Shown in pieces: positions 1 to 10,521 of a DNA stretch of 64,000 bases. The notes under the pieces were generated by a model. The model did no database searches, was not told the DNA's origin, and saw only the letters and a list, made by a program, of their open reading frames with translations. The DNA is from Codonopsis lanceolata. Its lineage: Eukaryota; Streptophyta; Magnoliopsida; Asterales; Campanulaceae. A program made the position numbers and the translations under genes. Position 1 is the stretch's first letter. Every line of letters starts with the position of its first letter. The DNA lies in assembly GCA_013146195.2 (NCBI GenBank), contig CM028382.1, positions 62,537,596 to 62,601,595 on the forward strand, read 5' to 3'.

Positions 1-722
1 AGGAACTCATCAAGAAATTTGGAATAGAATCTGATCGCGGCTTTCATACTCCAATGTCAACAATATGAACAAGGTACAAAGGTTGACACCACTCATTATC
101 GTGGGATCATTGGTTCTCTGCTTTATCTCATTGCTAGTAGACCAGACATTGTGTTTGCTGTTGGAGTATATGCATGATTTCAAGCAGATCCTCGTGAATC
201 CCACTTGCAAGAAGCTAAGAGAATTATCAGATATGTCTCAGATACCACTCAACTGGGTATCTGATACCCAAGAGAATCTTTATTCAACCTAGTTGGTTAC
301 TGAGATACTGATTATGTTGGATGCAAAGTGGATAGAAAGCACACAAGTGGGCAAGCAAGAAACAAACTTCATTCTCAAACTCCACCACTGAAGCAGAGTA
401 TATCACTGTTGGTAGCTGCTGCAGTCAATTATTGTGGATCAAACAACAGCTGGTGGATTACAAAATTCGGGTTACTGACTGCCCAATCATGTGTGATAAT
501 ACTTTAGCAATCTCAATGACTTACAACCCAGTGATGCACTCAAAGACAAAGCATATCTATGTTCAATATCATTTTCTAAGGGATAATGTAGAGAAAAGAA
601 ATATAAGCATGAAGTACATCTCCACAGATCAACAACTAGAAGACATATTCACAAGGGCACTTGATGCCACCAGGTTTGCTTATCTAAGGGGAGAGCTTGG
701 TATGCTTGATCCAACTGCTTAA
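1..722 (+). pseudogene. Copia 1 pol, C-terminal RT and RNase H (broken)
   Basis: This is the end of a copia polyprotein: reverse transcriptase thumb region, then RNase H. The first 300 bases need frame changes to read through, and an in-frame stop follows about position 290. The last 96 residues (432-722) are open and contain CDNTLAISM (acidic RNase H residue), HSKTKHIYVQYHFLRD and QLEDIFTRAL, and end in GMLDPTA before the TAA. The same ending is found in Copia 2 at 29753. The start lies outside the window, so length cannot be judged. It is not functional, because the frame is interrupted and neighbouring elements have cut the locus. Confidence 0.9.
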
Positions 723-1104
723 ATTTAATTTAATTTTTCAAAATTTTATTATTTATAAATTATTTAAGCAGACTTATTGTTCACTACCATCGTGAAACAA
801 CAACTCACCTCACTATAACCAAGCAAAAGGTAAGTTTTCTAACCTTTAATTTAAAGGGGCTATTTTTTTAAACTATTAAGGCACTAGATCTAAAAAAATT
901 AAGATATTTTCTAAAAGTTATTTTTTTACTACAATGTTTAGCAATCAATCTTAAATGAAAAGGACTTTTCCCTATAAAGCTTTTAAACCATCATTTTGAA
1001 ATCCTTTTTCTAAAAAGCTTTCATGTACAAAAAGTCTTTTCATCTGTCTGTCTCTCCAAAAACCCTCTCGCTAGAGCCAACATGATCAATCCTCAAACTA
1101 TCCC
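723..1104 (+). other. Copia 1 non-coding region after pol
   Basis: AT-rich sequence without a convincing ORF. It corresponds in position and composition to the region between pol and the third ORF in Copia 2 (29754-30111). I see no polypurine tract or LTR here, so the rest of the element was lost or displaced. Confidence 0.6.
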
Positions 1105-1320
1105 CTCAAATCGTGTTAGAAATGCAAGCCTGGTCCGATGACCACCGTGTTTCATCCAAGTGGATAGACGCTCTTCATCAATGGCGTTTTTACTCAAAAC
1201 ATCCAAACGTTTGAAACATACAAATCAGTGGATAAAGGCTTAATATTTGATAATGACAGTGACAGGTCTTACCCTGACCCATATGAAGATGACCCGTGTC
1301 ATCCGGACTCCCGTTGGTAA
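1105..1320 (+). pseudogene. C-terminal end of a pararetrovirus-like ORF
   Basis: A frame with one internal stop runs to the TAA at 1318-1320 and ends in an acidic stretch that includes DNDSDRSYPDPYEDD. It sits directly upstream of the putative promoter and primer binding site, where the last ORF of a circular caulimovirid genome would end. No catalytic motif is visible in this short piece, so its identity rests on position. Confidence 0.45.
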
Positions 1321-1529
1321 TGTCATGGTTCTTGTCATATGTTTAATTATTATATGCTTTTCCATGTATTCCTGTTGGCCCCAAAATTCTATATATAGGG
1401 CATGTGGTCTTCATTTCTAAGCAGAGGAAGAAAAGAAAGGAATATAGTATATTCAAGGTTTTAATATTCAATCATTCTTCTTAGTTGTTTTACAGGTCTT
1501 GTATAGATTTACCTTAACCCCCCAATACT
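1321..1529 (+). promoter_or_regulatory. Putative pararetroviral transcript promoter and leader
   Basis: Non-coding stretch between the end of the acidic ORF and the primer binding site. It contains a clear TATA box, TATATATA, at 1390-1397, followed by a purine-rich leader. The spacing of about 135 bases from TATA to primer site suits the start of a terminally redundant pararetroviral RNA. Activity cannot be judged. Confidence 0.5.
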
Positions 1530-1542
1530 TGGTATGAGAGCC
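1530..1542 (+). other. tRNA-Met type primer binding site
   Basis: TGGTATGAGAGCC differs at one position from TGGTATCAGAGCC, the usual complement of the plant initiator tRNA-Met 3' end. That site is used by both caulimovirids and Ty1/copia elements, so alone it does not decide between the two. Confidence 0.65.
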
Positions 1543-1671
1543 ATAACCCCCTTCTCCCCTCGATGAGTTTCAGATTAGTATGCTTTGTGACTTCCATCTT
1601 AGAATGGATCTCTCACATCAGAAAACCATACTCTAGCGCCTGGATTAGCCTAATTTTTTTTCCATACAAGT

Positions 1672-3951
1672 TTGTTGAGGATATTGTTTGTTGACAAAGG
1701 CGTTGCCGTGGTTTCCTCAGAAAGGTTATTGATAAAGAAAAAGCTTCTCCAGACTCTTGCTCTATTCATGGGTTCAAATTCTTTTTTAACCTCTGCATCC
1801 AGCTTCCGACAATTTTCTGCCTCCAAGATAGATCAATTATATGAAATATCTTATGTCCAGATGATTCAAAAATACCCATATGCCAGTTACCTATAGTTAA
1901 TCCCTACCATGTATTTTCAAAGCCTACTTTTTCTTTAACCAGAAAATTCAAAAATTGAAAGGTTCTTCGTCAGTCCAACAAGTTAAAGAGTATGTTCAAG
2001 ACTCCAAGTTTGATTCATTCCAACTTCCTGCAACTTCTGCTGAACATCTAGTGGCCTTATCCCTTCTAGCTGACCTTCCCAGACACTGTCTCTCTCGAAG
2101 GTATACTCATATCCACTTTGGTGCTGAGAAGACTAGCTCTTACTTTCCATGGTCGTAAATTTCTCCCAGCCTTCTCAAGAATTTATTTGGTAGATACTAG
2201 GTTTGTTGAGTATCAACACGCATGTATTCGTACAATCCAAACAACTATGAATGTTGGAATAGTTTTTGTCACGTTCTATCCAAACTTCAACATGCGTCTC
2301 AATGATCCTTTTTTACTCACGGCTCTTAAAGCCCAGATCCAAATTGTTGGCACTACCCGGATAAATACATTTCAAGCAACGTCCCATAATCAAATGGCAT
2401 ATCAGGTACAATATCATTCCCTGGATCTCATGGTCCCTGGTCAAGAAAACTGAACAAGATTCACTTCTCCTAGATATTGATTCAAGTGCAACATTAACAT
2501 GCACTTATGTCCCAAGATAACTATCACGAGAAGATTTACTCAAGCTCCTCCATGAGAAATGGGTAACAAGCTATGAACAAACTCATCAAGCTCCACAGGT
2601 GCTTGTACAAAGCACCACAGCTCCAGAGTTGTTTGTCATGAAGATGGTCTCATTGAAGTAAAGTTTCCATCCTCATAGTAGGTAAACAATTTGTGTAATG
2701 TTTTCCCAACGGGAATTCATATGGTCAAACCAATCAAACATTGTTGGTACACGTTTGCAAATGTACAAACTGTTTAGATGACACTTTCAAGGTCTTGATG
2801 GATGAAGATATCCCAAAGAAGAAAAACTTTTCTCAAAAAAGGTTACAAAAGAGATTTGAAGCAGGTGACCCTGCTGTAGGAACTCTTGGTGAACCATCTG
2901 ATAAACTTTACTTTTACATCCTTTATTCAGATAAAATTCCCAATCCTACATCATCTCCTTAACCATGCAAGCCTTCCCTACCCCCTAGTCTCTCTCCTTA
3001 CTACCAAAAGGCTCTATTCATCATCCACGAAGGTTCACTGCTCTATCCAACTCCTTTGATGTGTTATATGCTCACCCCGGTCTTAAATCCAAAAGAATAC
3101 CAAGCGGAGTTTCCTCCTCTAGGTTCGTTTGAACTTCCAGATCAAAGAACCAAGCATGCCTGGAAAGTCAAGACTCCAACAACAATTGGTTCAACCCCTG
3201 TCAGTGCTGTAGAAGCCACCCTTAATTGGCAAAGCAAAAATGCTGTTACCCAGAACAAGGTGCTTAAATAGCTCATTTCTCAGCAAAATATGTTTCCACA
3301 GGCCCAGGAAAATCTCTCCTTAAGAGCTAGTCACTTGAAAACATGACAGGAGAAATCCATCTGAAGAGCCAAGTTCTTCACCAAGAACTTCTCCAAATTG
3401 TCTATTCCTTACCGTCTCCCCTAACCCAAAAAGAAGCAGAGATGAAGATTTTCAAAGCCCAGCACAAAGACATAGAGCGGCAACATAAACAGAAAAGGAT
3501 GGAAACGTTTGCCAATGATCCTTAGAGATTACCCACAACCCCTTGCGTCAAAACAACTTTTGATCCACAGCTAATCCCAAGTCTACCCACAGAGAGTCAT
3601 CCCCTACGCTCACTCTTTGGATCTCAAAATCCCTGTCCACAAACAAACCCATCAAGGAGATTTCACAAGCCATTACGGCCTCACTTCCGATTACAGCCAC
3701 CACATCCAAAGACTTTGTCCCACAAACCTTCCAACCAGAACATCCATATCCTCATATTAGTGCTTCCACTATCACCACTGCTATTTTTCCGATCGAAAAC
3801 ACAAATCCAATTTCCCAATTTTTACAAACCGTTTCCCATCATAGTAACTCTTCTTCATCCTCCTTTGTCGGACCAATTGTTGATCCATCCTCTTCACAAA
3901 TGGAAGAAGAATTTTATCCCGCAAAAGCTTTTGAACACTTGTTCATGACAG
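1672..3951 (+). pseudogene. Movement-protein-like ORF1 remnant, interrupted by LINE B
   Basis: Several overlapping open pieces (1672-1896, 1955-2158, 2118-2453, 2741-2962, 3056-3271, 3343-3525) form one decayed ORF with frameshifts and stops. The piece at about 2118-2453 has the pattern of a viral 30K-type movement protein: LPAFSRIYLVDTR, then YPNFN, then a VPG near the end of the core. A frameshift separates it from its N-terminal part near 2118-2158. Further on there is a basic KKKNFSQKRLQKRFEAGDP segment and a charged, coiled-coil-like stretch at 3420-3525. The frame enters the LINE B target site and resumes beyond 18889. Cell-to-cell movement is the family role; this copy cannot encode a working protein. 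Confidence 0.6.
3933..3951 (+). repeat. LINE B target site duplication, left copy
   Basis: GAACACTTGTTCATGACAG occurs here and again at 18871-18889 directly after the poly(A) tail of LINE B. The 19-bp perfect match fixes both ends of the insertion. Confidence 0.97.
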
Positions 3952-4146
3952 GAAGAGAAGAAATCTAAAGCCTCTTTACTTTCCGCTGTTGAGGGGAACT
4001 CAATATACTGGAGATTCTTTCTCTCTCTAAAAAACCCTACTGCCCGCCGTTTTGGTCTTCCGGCTTTCTCATGGCCGCGGCCATGAAGGAAACGGAGGCA
4101 GGGGTCTGGCCCCTCCATCCCCATCTCATCTCAAATCTTTTGCTTC

Positions 4147-4162
4147 TCTATTTTCTGCTAAT
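4147..4162 (+). repeat. LINE A target site duplication, left copy
   Basis: TCTATTTTCTGCTAAT is repeated at 10136-10151. Joined across LINE A, the two flanks restore the LINE B ORF1 frame. Confidence 0.95.
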
Positions 4163-4184
4163 TTTTTTTATATAAGCAGGGACA

Positions 4185-4290
4185 GTACCCTGCGGGATTT
4201 TATTAAAATAAAAATGGAAGTACAAACTTGAGGGGGACAACCAGCCTTGCCCTTATAACGGGAGGACGGAGGACCCTGACCTCGAAAAGG
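4185..4290 (-). other. LINE A conserved 3' tail
   Basis: On the minus strand: GAGGTCAGGGTCCTCCGTCC, then GGGCAAGGCTGGTTGTCCCC and AAGTTTGTA, then a TTAATAAAAT signal before the poly(A). Near-identical to the tails of LINEs B, E and F. Confidence 0.8.
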
Positions 4291-4336
4291 AGATACATAC
4301 CAAAAGCTACATCAGCCAAAGAAAAATAAGCATACA

Positions 4337-7300
4337 TTAATTTTTCCTAAAAGAAAATAAACCCAGAGCATCGTGTTGCAGCACACGTCGAACCTCTCCT
4401 GGAAGCTGAGTCACTGACGAAAATAACTGATCCGTCCTAGAAGCATGAGCCACGTCAGCTAATCTATCTGCAACTGCATTACCTTCCCGATAAATGTGAC
4501 CAATCTCATAGTTGCCCAAGAGATTAAGACACCGACGGAGATCATATGTGAAGAGCCATGGACAACCTGTCCTATCCTTAATAGCTGAAGCAACAACCAA
4601 AGAATCCACTTCCACGATCACCTTCTCATAATTCCTGTCGCGGCATAAAGTTAAACCATCACAAAGAGCCCGAAATTCCGCATAAGTATTTGTTCCTTGC
4701 CCATAAAAATGGGAAAAACTACAAAGGAAGAAACCGTTAGAATCTCTAATTACTCCTCCGCCAGTAGCTACACCCTCTCTAGATGACCCATCTGTGTTGA
4801 GTTTAACATAATTTGGTGCCGGGGGCTGCCAACGAATCCAAGAGCCTCTTAAAGTGTTGATCCGTTTAACTGTCAAATCCAAATACCGCAAATGAAACAA
4901 AAAATACCCCTAGGCTAATTGTGTCATTGGACTTAGGAAGGCTGAAACAAAGCTTCATTCAAACCACTCATAACCTGATTGTAGATCACCTCATTGGACA
5001 TGGGAATATTTTCAAAAGTAGCTAAGCATCTAGCTTTCCAAATAGCCCAACAACCATGGAGGAGGATACCTACCTGAACTGCTCCCAACTGAGATCGAAC
5101 AGAAACATTGGCCAGCCAGACTTCGAACAGGTGAGAAATAGAAACATAGCGAACAATTTTATTGAAAGGAAGAGCCAACCTACACCAAAGTTTTCGAGCA
5201 ACTTCAGAATGCAAGAACAGATGCTCGATGGATTCTCTCTTTGGATTATTAATGCAGCAAACACACCGAGAAACCAAAGGAATACTTTTGGAATGGAGCC
5301 GTAAATCGACGGAAGAGGCTGCAAAAAACATCTTCCACCGAAGGCGATTTTAGTTGGAAGCCATGGGCGCCATATTTTTTTAGCCCAGAAAAATGGAGGG
5401 GATCTCGCGTGGCAATGATTCCAGAACGTATTAGAGTCGAAATTCCCTGAAGGAGTCAAACTGAAGATCAATTTATCCAAGCAGTTGTCTTGAAGATATG
5501 TATTCTTGATCATGTCATGATGCCGATCGGGAATAAGAGGGGCTTGAATCCGGCGGTGGCGAGAGCATCTCTAGCAAAAATTTGAATATCAATAGGAGCT
5601 GGTCCTTCCAACCTTGTACCAATCCAATTATCATTCCAAAAAGAAACATGACCATCACCTATAACCCACTCTGAGAGAGGCTTGAGTTTTCCATATGAGT
5701 TTATGCAAGCCACGCCAAACATGTGGTATTGCGGTTGGAACCAAATACTCACCGTTTTGATTGTATTTCATATTGATAAAGCGAGCCCAGGACCGTTGCC
5801 TTGAAGAATACTCCAAGCTAATTTGGCATGAAGCGTGTCACAAACTGATTCAAAGAGCGAACACGGACCCCTTGACAAGCGGCCGATTTTAGCCCCGACA
5901 CCCGGATGAATGCAGTGATTATCGCCGCTTCCCCATAGAAAATTTTCCATCGCATTCTCAATACGACGAAGAACTCCCAAAGGAACTTTAATGACAGCCA
6001 AAGCATAAACAGGAATGCTACTAAGGACGGATTTAATCAAAATAATTTTACCACCGAAGGATAAAAGATGAGACTTCCATCCATCTATCCGGCTCAGAAT
6101 CCTTGCTTCCAAAACTTCAAAGTAATGTCTGACAGCGGCCCGAAATAACGGAAGGCCCAAATATGTCATTGGAAACGCACGATGAACATAACCAGACCAT
6201 CTAGCAATTCGTTGAATCTTAGTTCGAGAACAGTGAGAGGAAGTGTAAAAGCCACTTTTATCTAAATTAATATACTGACCAGAGGAGTTTTCGTACTAAG
6301 ATAAAATCTTCCTCAACGATAAAATAGTATTCTTACCCGCATTACTAAAAATGATCATATCATCTGCATACAGAAGATGAGAGATAATCATATTCCCCCG
6401 CCCATGGTTATAAGGCACGAGATTTCCCGCTCATATCCTCTTTTAATGGCGGGCGATAAAATTTCTGAGCTATGATGAATAACGAGAGGAGATATAGGAT
6501 CCCCTTGTTGAAGCCCCACGGTGGATTTGAAGAAGCCATAATGGAGCCATTAATTCGTACCGAATACCAGATATTGTTAATCAGATTTTCTAAAAGGCCG
6601 CAAACTTGATTATCAAAACCAAAGAGTTTAAGAGCCTTTAGAAGAAAAGGCCATTCCATACGATCATACACCTTTGACATATCCAACTTAAAAGCCACAT
6701 TACCACCAAACGCTTTGCAATTAATTCTGCTAATTAATTCATGCGCCAGAGCAATATTCTCGTGAATTGCCCTACCTTTAACAAAACCAGCCTGCTCTAG
6801 AGAAATGAGCTTAGGGAGGATACCAACCAACCTATTAGCCATAATCTTTGAAATAATCTTACGTAAAATTGCAAGAGACTAATAGGGGCGGAGATCCCAA
6901 AATTCTTTGGGATTAGCAATTTTAGGGATGAAGCACCATGCTTGTAGAAGAAATACCCAGATAGAGAACCGTACCGCGGAAGAAATCTGAGCTGCCACAA
7001 CATCGTCTGAATAATATCCCAACATGCCAAAAATGCCCGGTGAAACCATCGGGGCACGGGCACTATCGCATTTAAACCCTTCACGCGTCCCATATTTAAA
7101 GCGGGAGGAATCATAGCCATATTATGGTTATCATAATCACTCACCTTATTGTGATCCACTGAAAATAACTCCTCTTCCATAGTAGGATTAGAAGTTGTGA
7201 GCAAATTTGAAAAATAATCCACAGCTAAGTTACCCAAACTAGGACCATCCGTGTACCTAGATCCGTCTTGCAGTTTAATTTTAACCATATTTCTTTGAGC

Positions 7301-8402
7301 TCTATCCCGAATAGAAGCATGGAAAAAGGCTGTATTACGATCTCCATCACAAAGCCATTTGTTGCGAGATTTTTGTTGCAGCAGCTCATCCTCCCACTTT
7401 AGAAATTGATCCAGCTCTTGATGAGTCTTAGCTAAAGAGCTAGCCACAGCATCATCCCAACCCAATTGCAACTGAAAATCCAGCTGAGTAATATTATCTT
7501 GAAACGTTGCAATCTTTTTATGAACATTCCCAAACACTGTCCAATTCCACTCTTTAAGAGATCGGCGAAGCAACATTAATTTTCGATGCAGTATCTCCAT
7601 GGAATTTCCGTCACAATTGCGAGACCAAGCAGCAGCAACAAAGTTCTGAAAATCCTGATGTTCAGTCCACATACGCTGGAACCTAAAACATGCTTTAGGT
7701 TTTGGAGTTATATGAAAATCTATAAGAAGAGGCGAGTGATCAGATTTTATCCTACTAAGGTGAGTGACGCACATAGCAGGAAAATGAATTTTGAAAAAAC
7801 CATTTGCTAAAACCCTATCAATCCTCTCCCAGATTCTGCCCGTTCCTTGATGACCATTGCACCAAGTATAAATTGAGCCGTCATAGCCTACATCCATCAC
7901 ACCAGCTTGTATCATGAAAGAATTAAAATCATCCATACTGTCAAAGTCATAGCCATTGCCCCCGAGTTTTTCTGAAGATGAAGAGATGGTGTTAAAGTCC
8001 CCTCCAATGAACCACGCTTCGTTAATTCGGCCAGCTATATCTTGCAAATCATACCACAATAATTGACGCTCCCCGCTCGTGCACTTGGCATAAACAATTG
8101 TGAATAAAGATGTCAAATTATCTGGGTCCGTAACTCTCACTGTAACAAACTGAGAAGATGCACTATGAAAGTCAACCTTCACATTGTTGTTCCAGACCAA
8201 CCAAATATGATTATTAATTGGTTCATAATGCATACTATTTTTGAAACGAAGATTTTTAGCCACCTTGGTGAGACGAGTTCCTTCTATTTTAGGCTCCAAA
8301 AGAGCGACCAAAAAACGATTTATGTTGAGAAATCAATTTCTGCAGATAAGAAATCGTTTTCTTGTTGCCCACGCCACGAACATTCCATATAATGATCGAC
8401 AT
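4337..8402 (-). pseudogene. LINE A ORF2: endonuclease, reverse transcriptase, RNase H (frameshifted)
   Basis: The start chosen is ATG 8402-8400, ten bases after the ORF1 stop, and begins MSIIIWNVRGVGN, the first endonuclease motif. A frameshift at about 8311 moves into a 504-residue open piece with GGDFNTISS, IWERIDRVL and SDHSPLL. RT follows in broken frames: KLDMSKVYDR near 6685, YADD at 6359-6370, then FGGKIILIKSVL near 6040. The zinc-binding region (5330-5060) is split over two frames. The RNase H piece (4337-4900) is open and keeps its acidic residues: LNTDGSS, YAEFRALCDG, VEVDS and NAVADRLAD. Five or more frameshifts or stops make it non-functional as a whole. Confidence 0.93.
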
Positions 8403-8412
8403 AAAAACACAG

Positions 8413-10020
8413 TTAATTGGAAGTAACCTGGGCTTTAGCTTTCGCCCTAGTTTGACGTCTGTTGGAAGGAGCCACTTTAAAAGCTTTTTTCTTTTTGCTT
8501 CTAACTCTGATTTTATCCTTGCATTTCTTTTGAAAAGCTTTAATAGAATCCGGCGAATGGGGAAAATCACGTAAATCATCAAAGGAGGCTGATCGGGAAT
8601 ATTTCATAGGGATTTTCGGAACATCATAATCCACAGATTTAGGAGAATCCAGAACCCTTACATTCCCCAACTTATCCTCTTCAGACACAATATTAATTTT
8701 AGTTGGCACTTCCACCTTCTTGGGTGTAACAACTTTGTCAATATTGCTTACCAAACTGGGCTCAGTTGCTTCCTTCAAAGGCTGATTATCCTGAACTGAA
8801 GAGACATCCCTTACCTCCTCCGTTAGATCAACAAGAGTAGCAAAGGTATAAGTAAGCTTAACGCCATTCTGTGCACCCGTATTCACAGATTTCAAGGCCG
8901 GATCATCCTGTTTTTTATTGCCTTCAGCTACCGAGCTACCAACCTTCACACCTTCTGTAGGCTGTTTGACATTGAGAGAAGGATCACGAATAGGATTTTT
9001 CAATATCTTAACTGGCTCCCATCTCATTACAGGTGGCCGAATAACTTCAGCTTGTGGAGGATCCAGTATTTCTTTACCCTTAAGAGTTGACTTAGCCTGA
9101 TTCACCATATTGGCAGAATTGTGTCCTCGGTCTCCCTGAGACTCGTTCGTAAATTTTGCAGCCCCATCATCATTCACCTCATGCTCATGATTTTTCTTTA
9201 GACCTTTCCGACAACGATCTTTTGTATGTCCCAACAAACCACAGCCCACACAGTATAATATATTGCCTTCAAATTCGAAAGGCTGCCAAAAACCATGCTC
9301 CTTACTTGTACCAATCCAAAGTCTCGTTGGCAAGGTTTTAGATACATCGACTTCTATGCAAATTCTAGCAAAAGCTGGGCGAGAAAGAGCCAAAGTTTTC
9401 TCATTAGTCCGCAAGAATTGACCTAGAGAGTTACCAATACATTGTAAAAAGGAAGGGTTGAAATATGTCAATGGAAGCTGATGCAAACGAACCCAAACAG
9501 CCACTGTCGTACTATCTCGACGGAAAGCAAAATCTGGAGACCATCTAAATGAACGAAACATGCTCGATTGAATCATATGAGATTCTTTGGAAAGGGCAAT
9601 AATCATATCTTCAGCCGAAGACAAACGGACCATTACATGTCGAGGATCTAACAAGCCTACCACAAAGGGCTCTTTAAGCTTCCAAGAACGTGCTATTTCC
9701 TCTTGAATAGCATAAACCGAGGGCCTCCCAGCCGAGAATTTCAACACGATAGTATTTGTAAATTGTTTATCAGCAGCCTCAGTCTCTATCGGTGAGAATA
9801 GACAACCAGGTTCACCGTTCACATTCGTTTGTTGTCTTGGCGCCAAGGGTATTGCATGAAGAACCGGGTTCGCGTTCCCCACAAAGCCTTTAGGTTGAGA
9901 AACTATGTTAGCGTATGATTTGGGAAGGGGATTGGGTGTAGATACCGGAGGTGGTTGATGAGTAGAACTTGAAGGATCAGCCGGCGCCGACATAGCAGTC
10001 GCCTCTCCATCCGGCGGCAT
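8413..10020 (-). CDS. LINE A ORF1 protein, 535 residues, intact
   Basis: A complete reading frame, the longest in the window, starting MPPDGEATAM at 10020. Layout: low-complexity Ser/Pro N-terminus (about 1-40), DUF4283-like RNA-binding region (about 85-230, with KFSAGRPS, LLDPRHVMVRLS and FRSFRWSPDF), then a zinc knuckle of the zf-CCHC_4 type (C257, C260, H265, C270). A long polar tail ends in a Lys/Arg-rich stretch (RVRSKKKKAFKV...) that could act in nucleic acid binding or nuclear entry. The protein would coat LINE RNA. It lies ten bases upstream of ORF2. Intactness suggests a fairly recent insertion, but the partner ORF2 is broken, so it could act only in trans. The family assignment is firm; expression is unknown. 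Confidence 0.93.
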   Translation of the reverse strand: MPPDGEATAMSAPADPSSSTHQPPPVSTPNPLPKSYANIVSQPKGFVGNANPVLHAIPLAPRQQTNVNGEPGCLFSPIETEAADKQFTNTIVLKFSAGRPSVYAIQEEIARSWKLKEPFVVGLLDPRHVMVRLSSAEDMIIALSKESHMIQSSMFRSFRWSPDFAFRRDSTTVAVWVRLHQLPLTYFNPSFLQCIGNSLGQFLRTNEKTLALSRPAFARICIEVDVSKTLPTRLWIGTSKEHGFWQPFEFEGNILYCVGCGLLGHTKDRCRKGLKKNHEHEVNDDGAAKFTNESQGDRGHNSANMVNQAKSTLKGKEILDPPQAEVIRPPVMRWEPVKILKNPIRDPSLNVKQPTEGVKVGSSVAEGNKKQDDPALKSVNTGAQNGVKLTYTFATLVDLTEEVRDVSSVQDNQPLKEATEPSLVSNIDKVVTPKKVEVPTKINIVSEEDKLGNVRVLDSPKSVDYDVPKIPMKYSRSASFDDLRDFPHSPDSIKAFQKKCKDKIRVRSKKKKAFKVAPSNRRQTRAKAKAQVTSN

Positions 10021-10135
10021 AGGGAGAAACCCTAATTAGGGTTGGGGCGTGAAACCTAGCTAGAGAGAATTTGTAGAGAGAGAATTTTTCAGAATAAGTC
10101 GTCCCCGACTTGACTAGGCTAAATCAATTGCATGA
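10021..10135 (-). other. LINE A 5' UTR
   Basis: Short leader upstream of ORF1, rich in CTCTCTCT on the minus strand, ending at the target site duplication. The 5' UTRs of LINEs B and D have similar CT-rich leaders. Confidence 0.7.
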
Positions 10136-10151
10136 TCTATTTTCTGCTAAT
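10136..10151 (+). repeat. LINE A target site duplication, right copy
   Basis: Perfect 16-bp copy of 4147-4162. Confidence 0.95.
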
Positions 10152-10516
10152 GCTTCCTCTTCTCTGCCTGATACTTCGCTCATTCCTCCTGCTTCTTACA
10201 AGGGTGAACCGGCTCTTTGTTTAACTCCTGCTCAAGTCTCAGCTTTTGCCAAGCCCTTCCAGCTCTCTCTTGTTGGTAAGTTCTCTCATGGTCATCCTTC
10301 TATGGAGATTATGAGGAGAGAAATTCTTACTTTTGGTCTCAAAGCCACAGTCACAATAGGTCATCTAGACTCTAAGCATGTTCTAATACAAACCAACCAC
10401 GAGGCTGATTTTCAGCATTTATGGATCAAAGATCAGTGGTATGTTGGTGCTTTTCCTATGCGGGTCTTCAAATGGACTCCAAATTTTTGAGAAGACATTG
10501 AGAGCCCTATCGTGCC

Positions 10517-10521
10517 TATTT
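10517..10521 (+). repeat. Target site duplication of solo LTR 1, left
   Basis: TATTT here and TGTTT at 13579-13583: five bases with one mismatch. Removing the LTR and one copy restores the reading VPIWFSLP, as in LINE D ORF1 (VPVWFSLP). Confidence 0.85.

Larger units (their letters stand above)
1..1104 (+). mobile_element. Copia 1: 3' part of a Ty1/copia (SIRE/Maximus-like) element
   Basis: The window opens inside the pol gene of a Ty1/copia retrotransposon. The translated fragments match the ends of Copia 2 and Copia 3 in this window, and the wording of the RT/RNase H part is typical of the SIRE/Maximus lineage (lineage is inference). After the pol stop the sequence is AT-rich and resembles the region after pol in Copia 2. 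The right border is approximate: from about 1105 the sequence reads as pararetrovirus-like. No LTR of this copy is visible. Confidence 0.85.
1105..3951 (+). mobile_element. Pararetrovirus-like remnant (Caulimoviridae-like), left part
   Basis: In order: the end of an acidic ORF (stop at 1318-1320), about 200 bases of intergenic sequence with a TATA box at 1390-1397, a tRNA-Met type primer binding site (1530-1542), then decayed reading frames. These include a segment that reads as a 30K-superfamily movement protein (about 2060-2510). ORF end, then promoter, then primer site, then the next ORF is the arrangement of a circular pararetrovirus genome integrated past its junction. No LTRs flank it. 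LINE B interrupts it at 3951, and it resumes at 18890. The virus-like assignment is inference from the movement-protein pattern and gene order. A Florendovirus-like member is my best guess, but an unusual retroelement that carries a movement-protein gene is an alternative. Confidence 0.62.
4163..10135 (-). mobile_element. LINE A: full-length L1-type plant LINE, antisense inside LINE B
   Basis: Minus-strand LINE of 5.97 kb. It has a poly(T) start at 4163 (its poly(A) tail), the conserved 3' tail, ORF2, an intact ORF1, and a 5' UTR that ends at 10135 next to a 16-bp duplication. It is younger than LINE B because it interrupts LINE B ORF1. It keeps one complete ORF, while ORF2 has decayed by several small indels. 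Confidence 0.96.

Noticed and set aside
4337..4900. RNase H-like 187-residue frame as a host RNase H gene
   Set aside because: It is continuous with LINE A ORF2 and followed by the LINE tail and poly(A).
10110..10490. Open frame starting MTRLNQLHDLF as a gene start
   Set aside because: The first bases are the antisense 5' end of LINE A; the frame is really the middle of LINE B ORF1.
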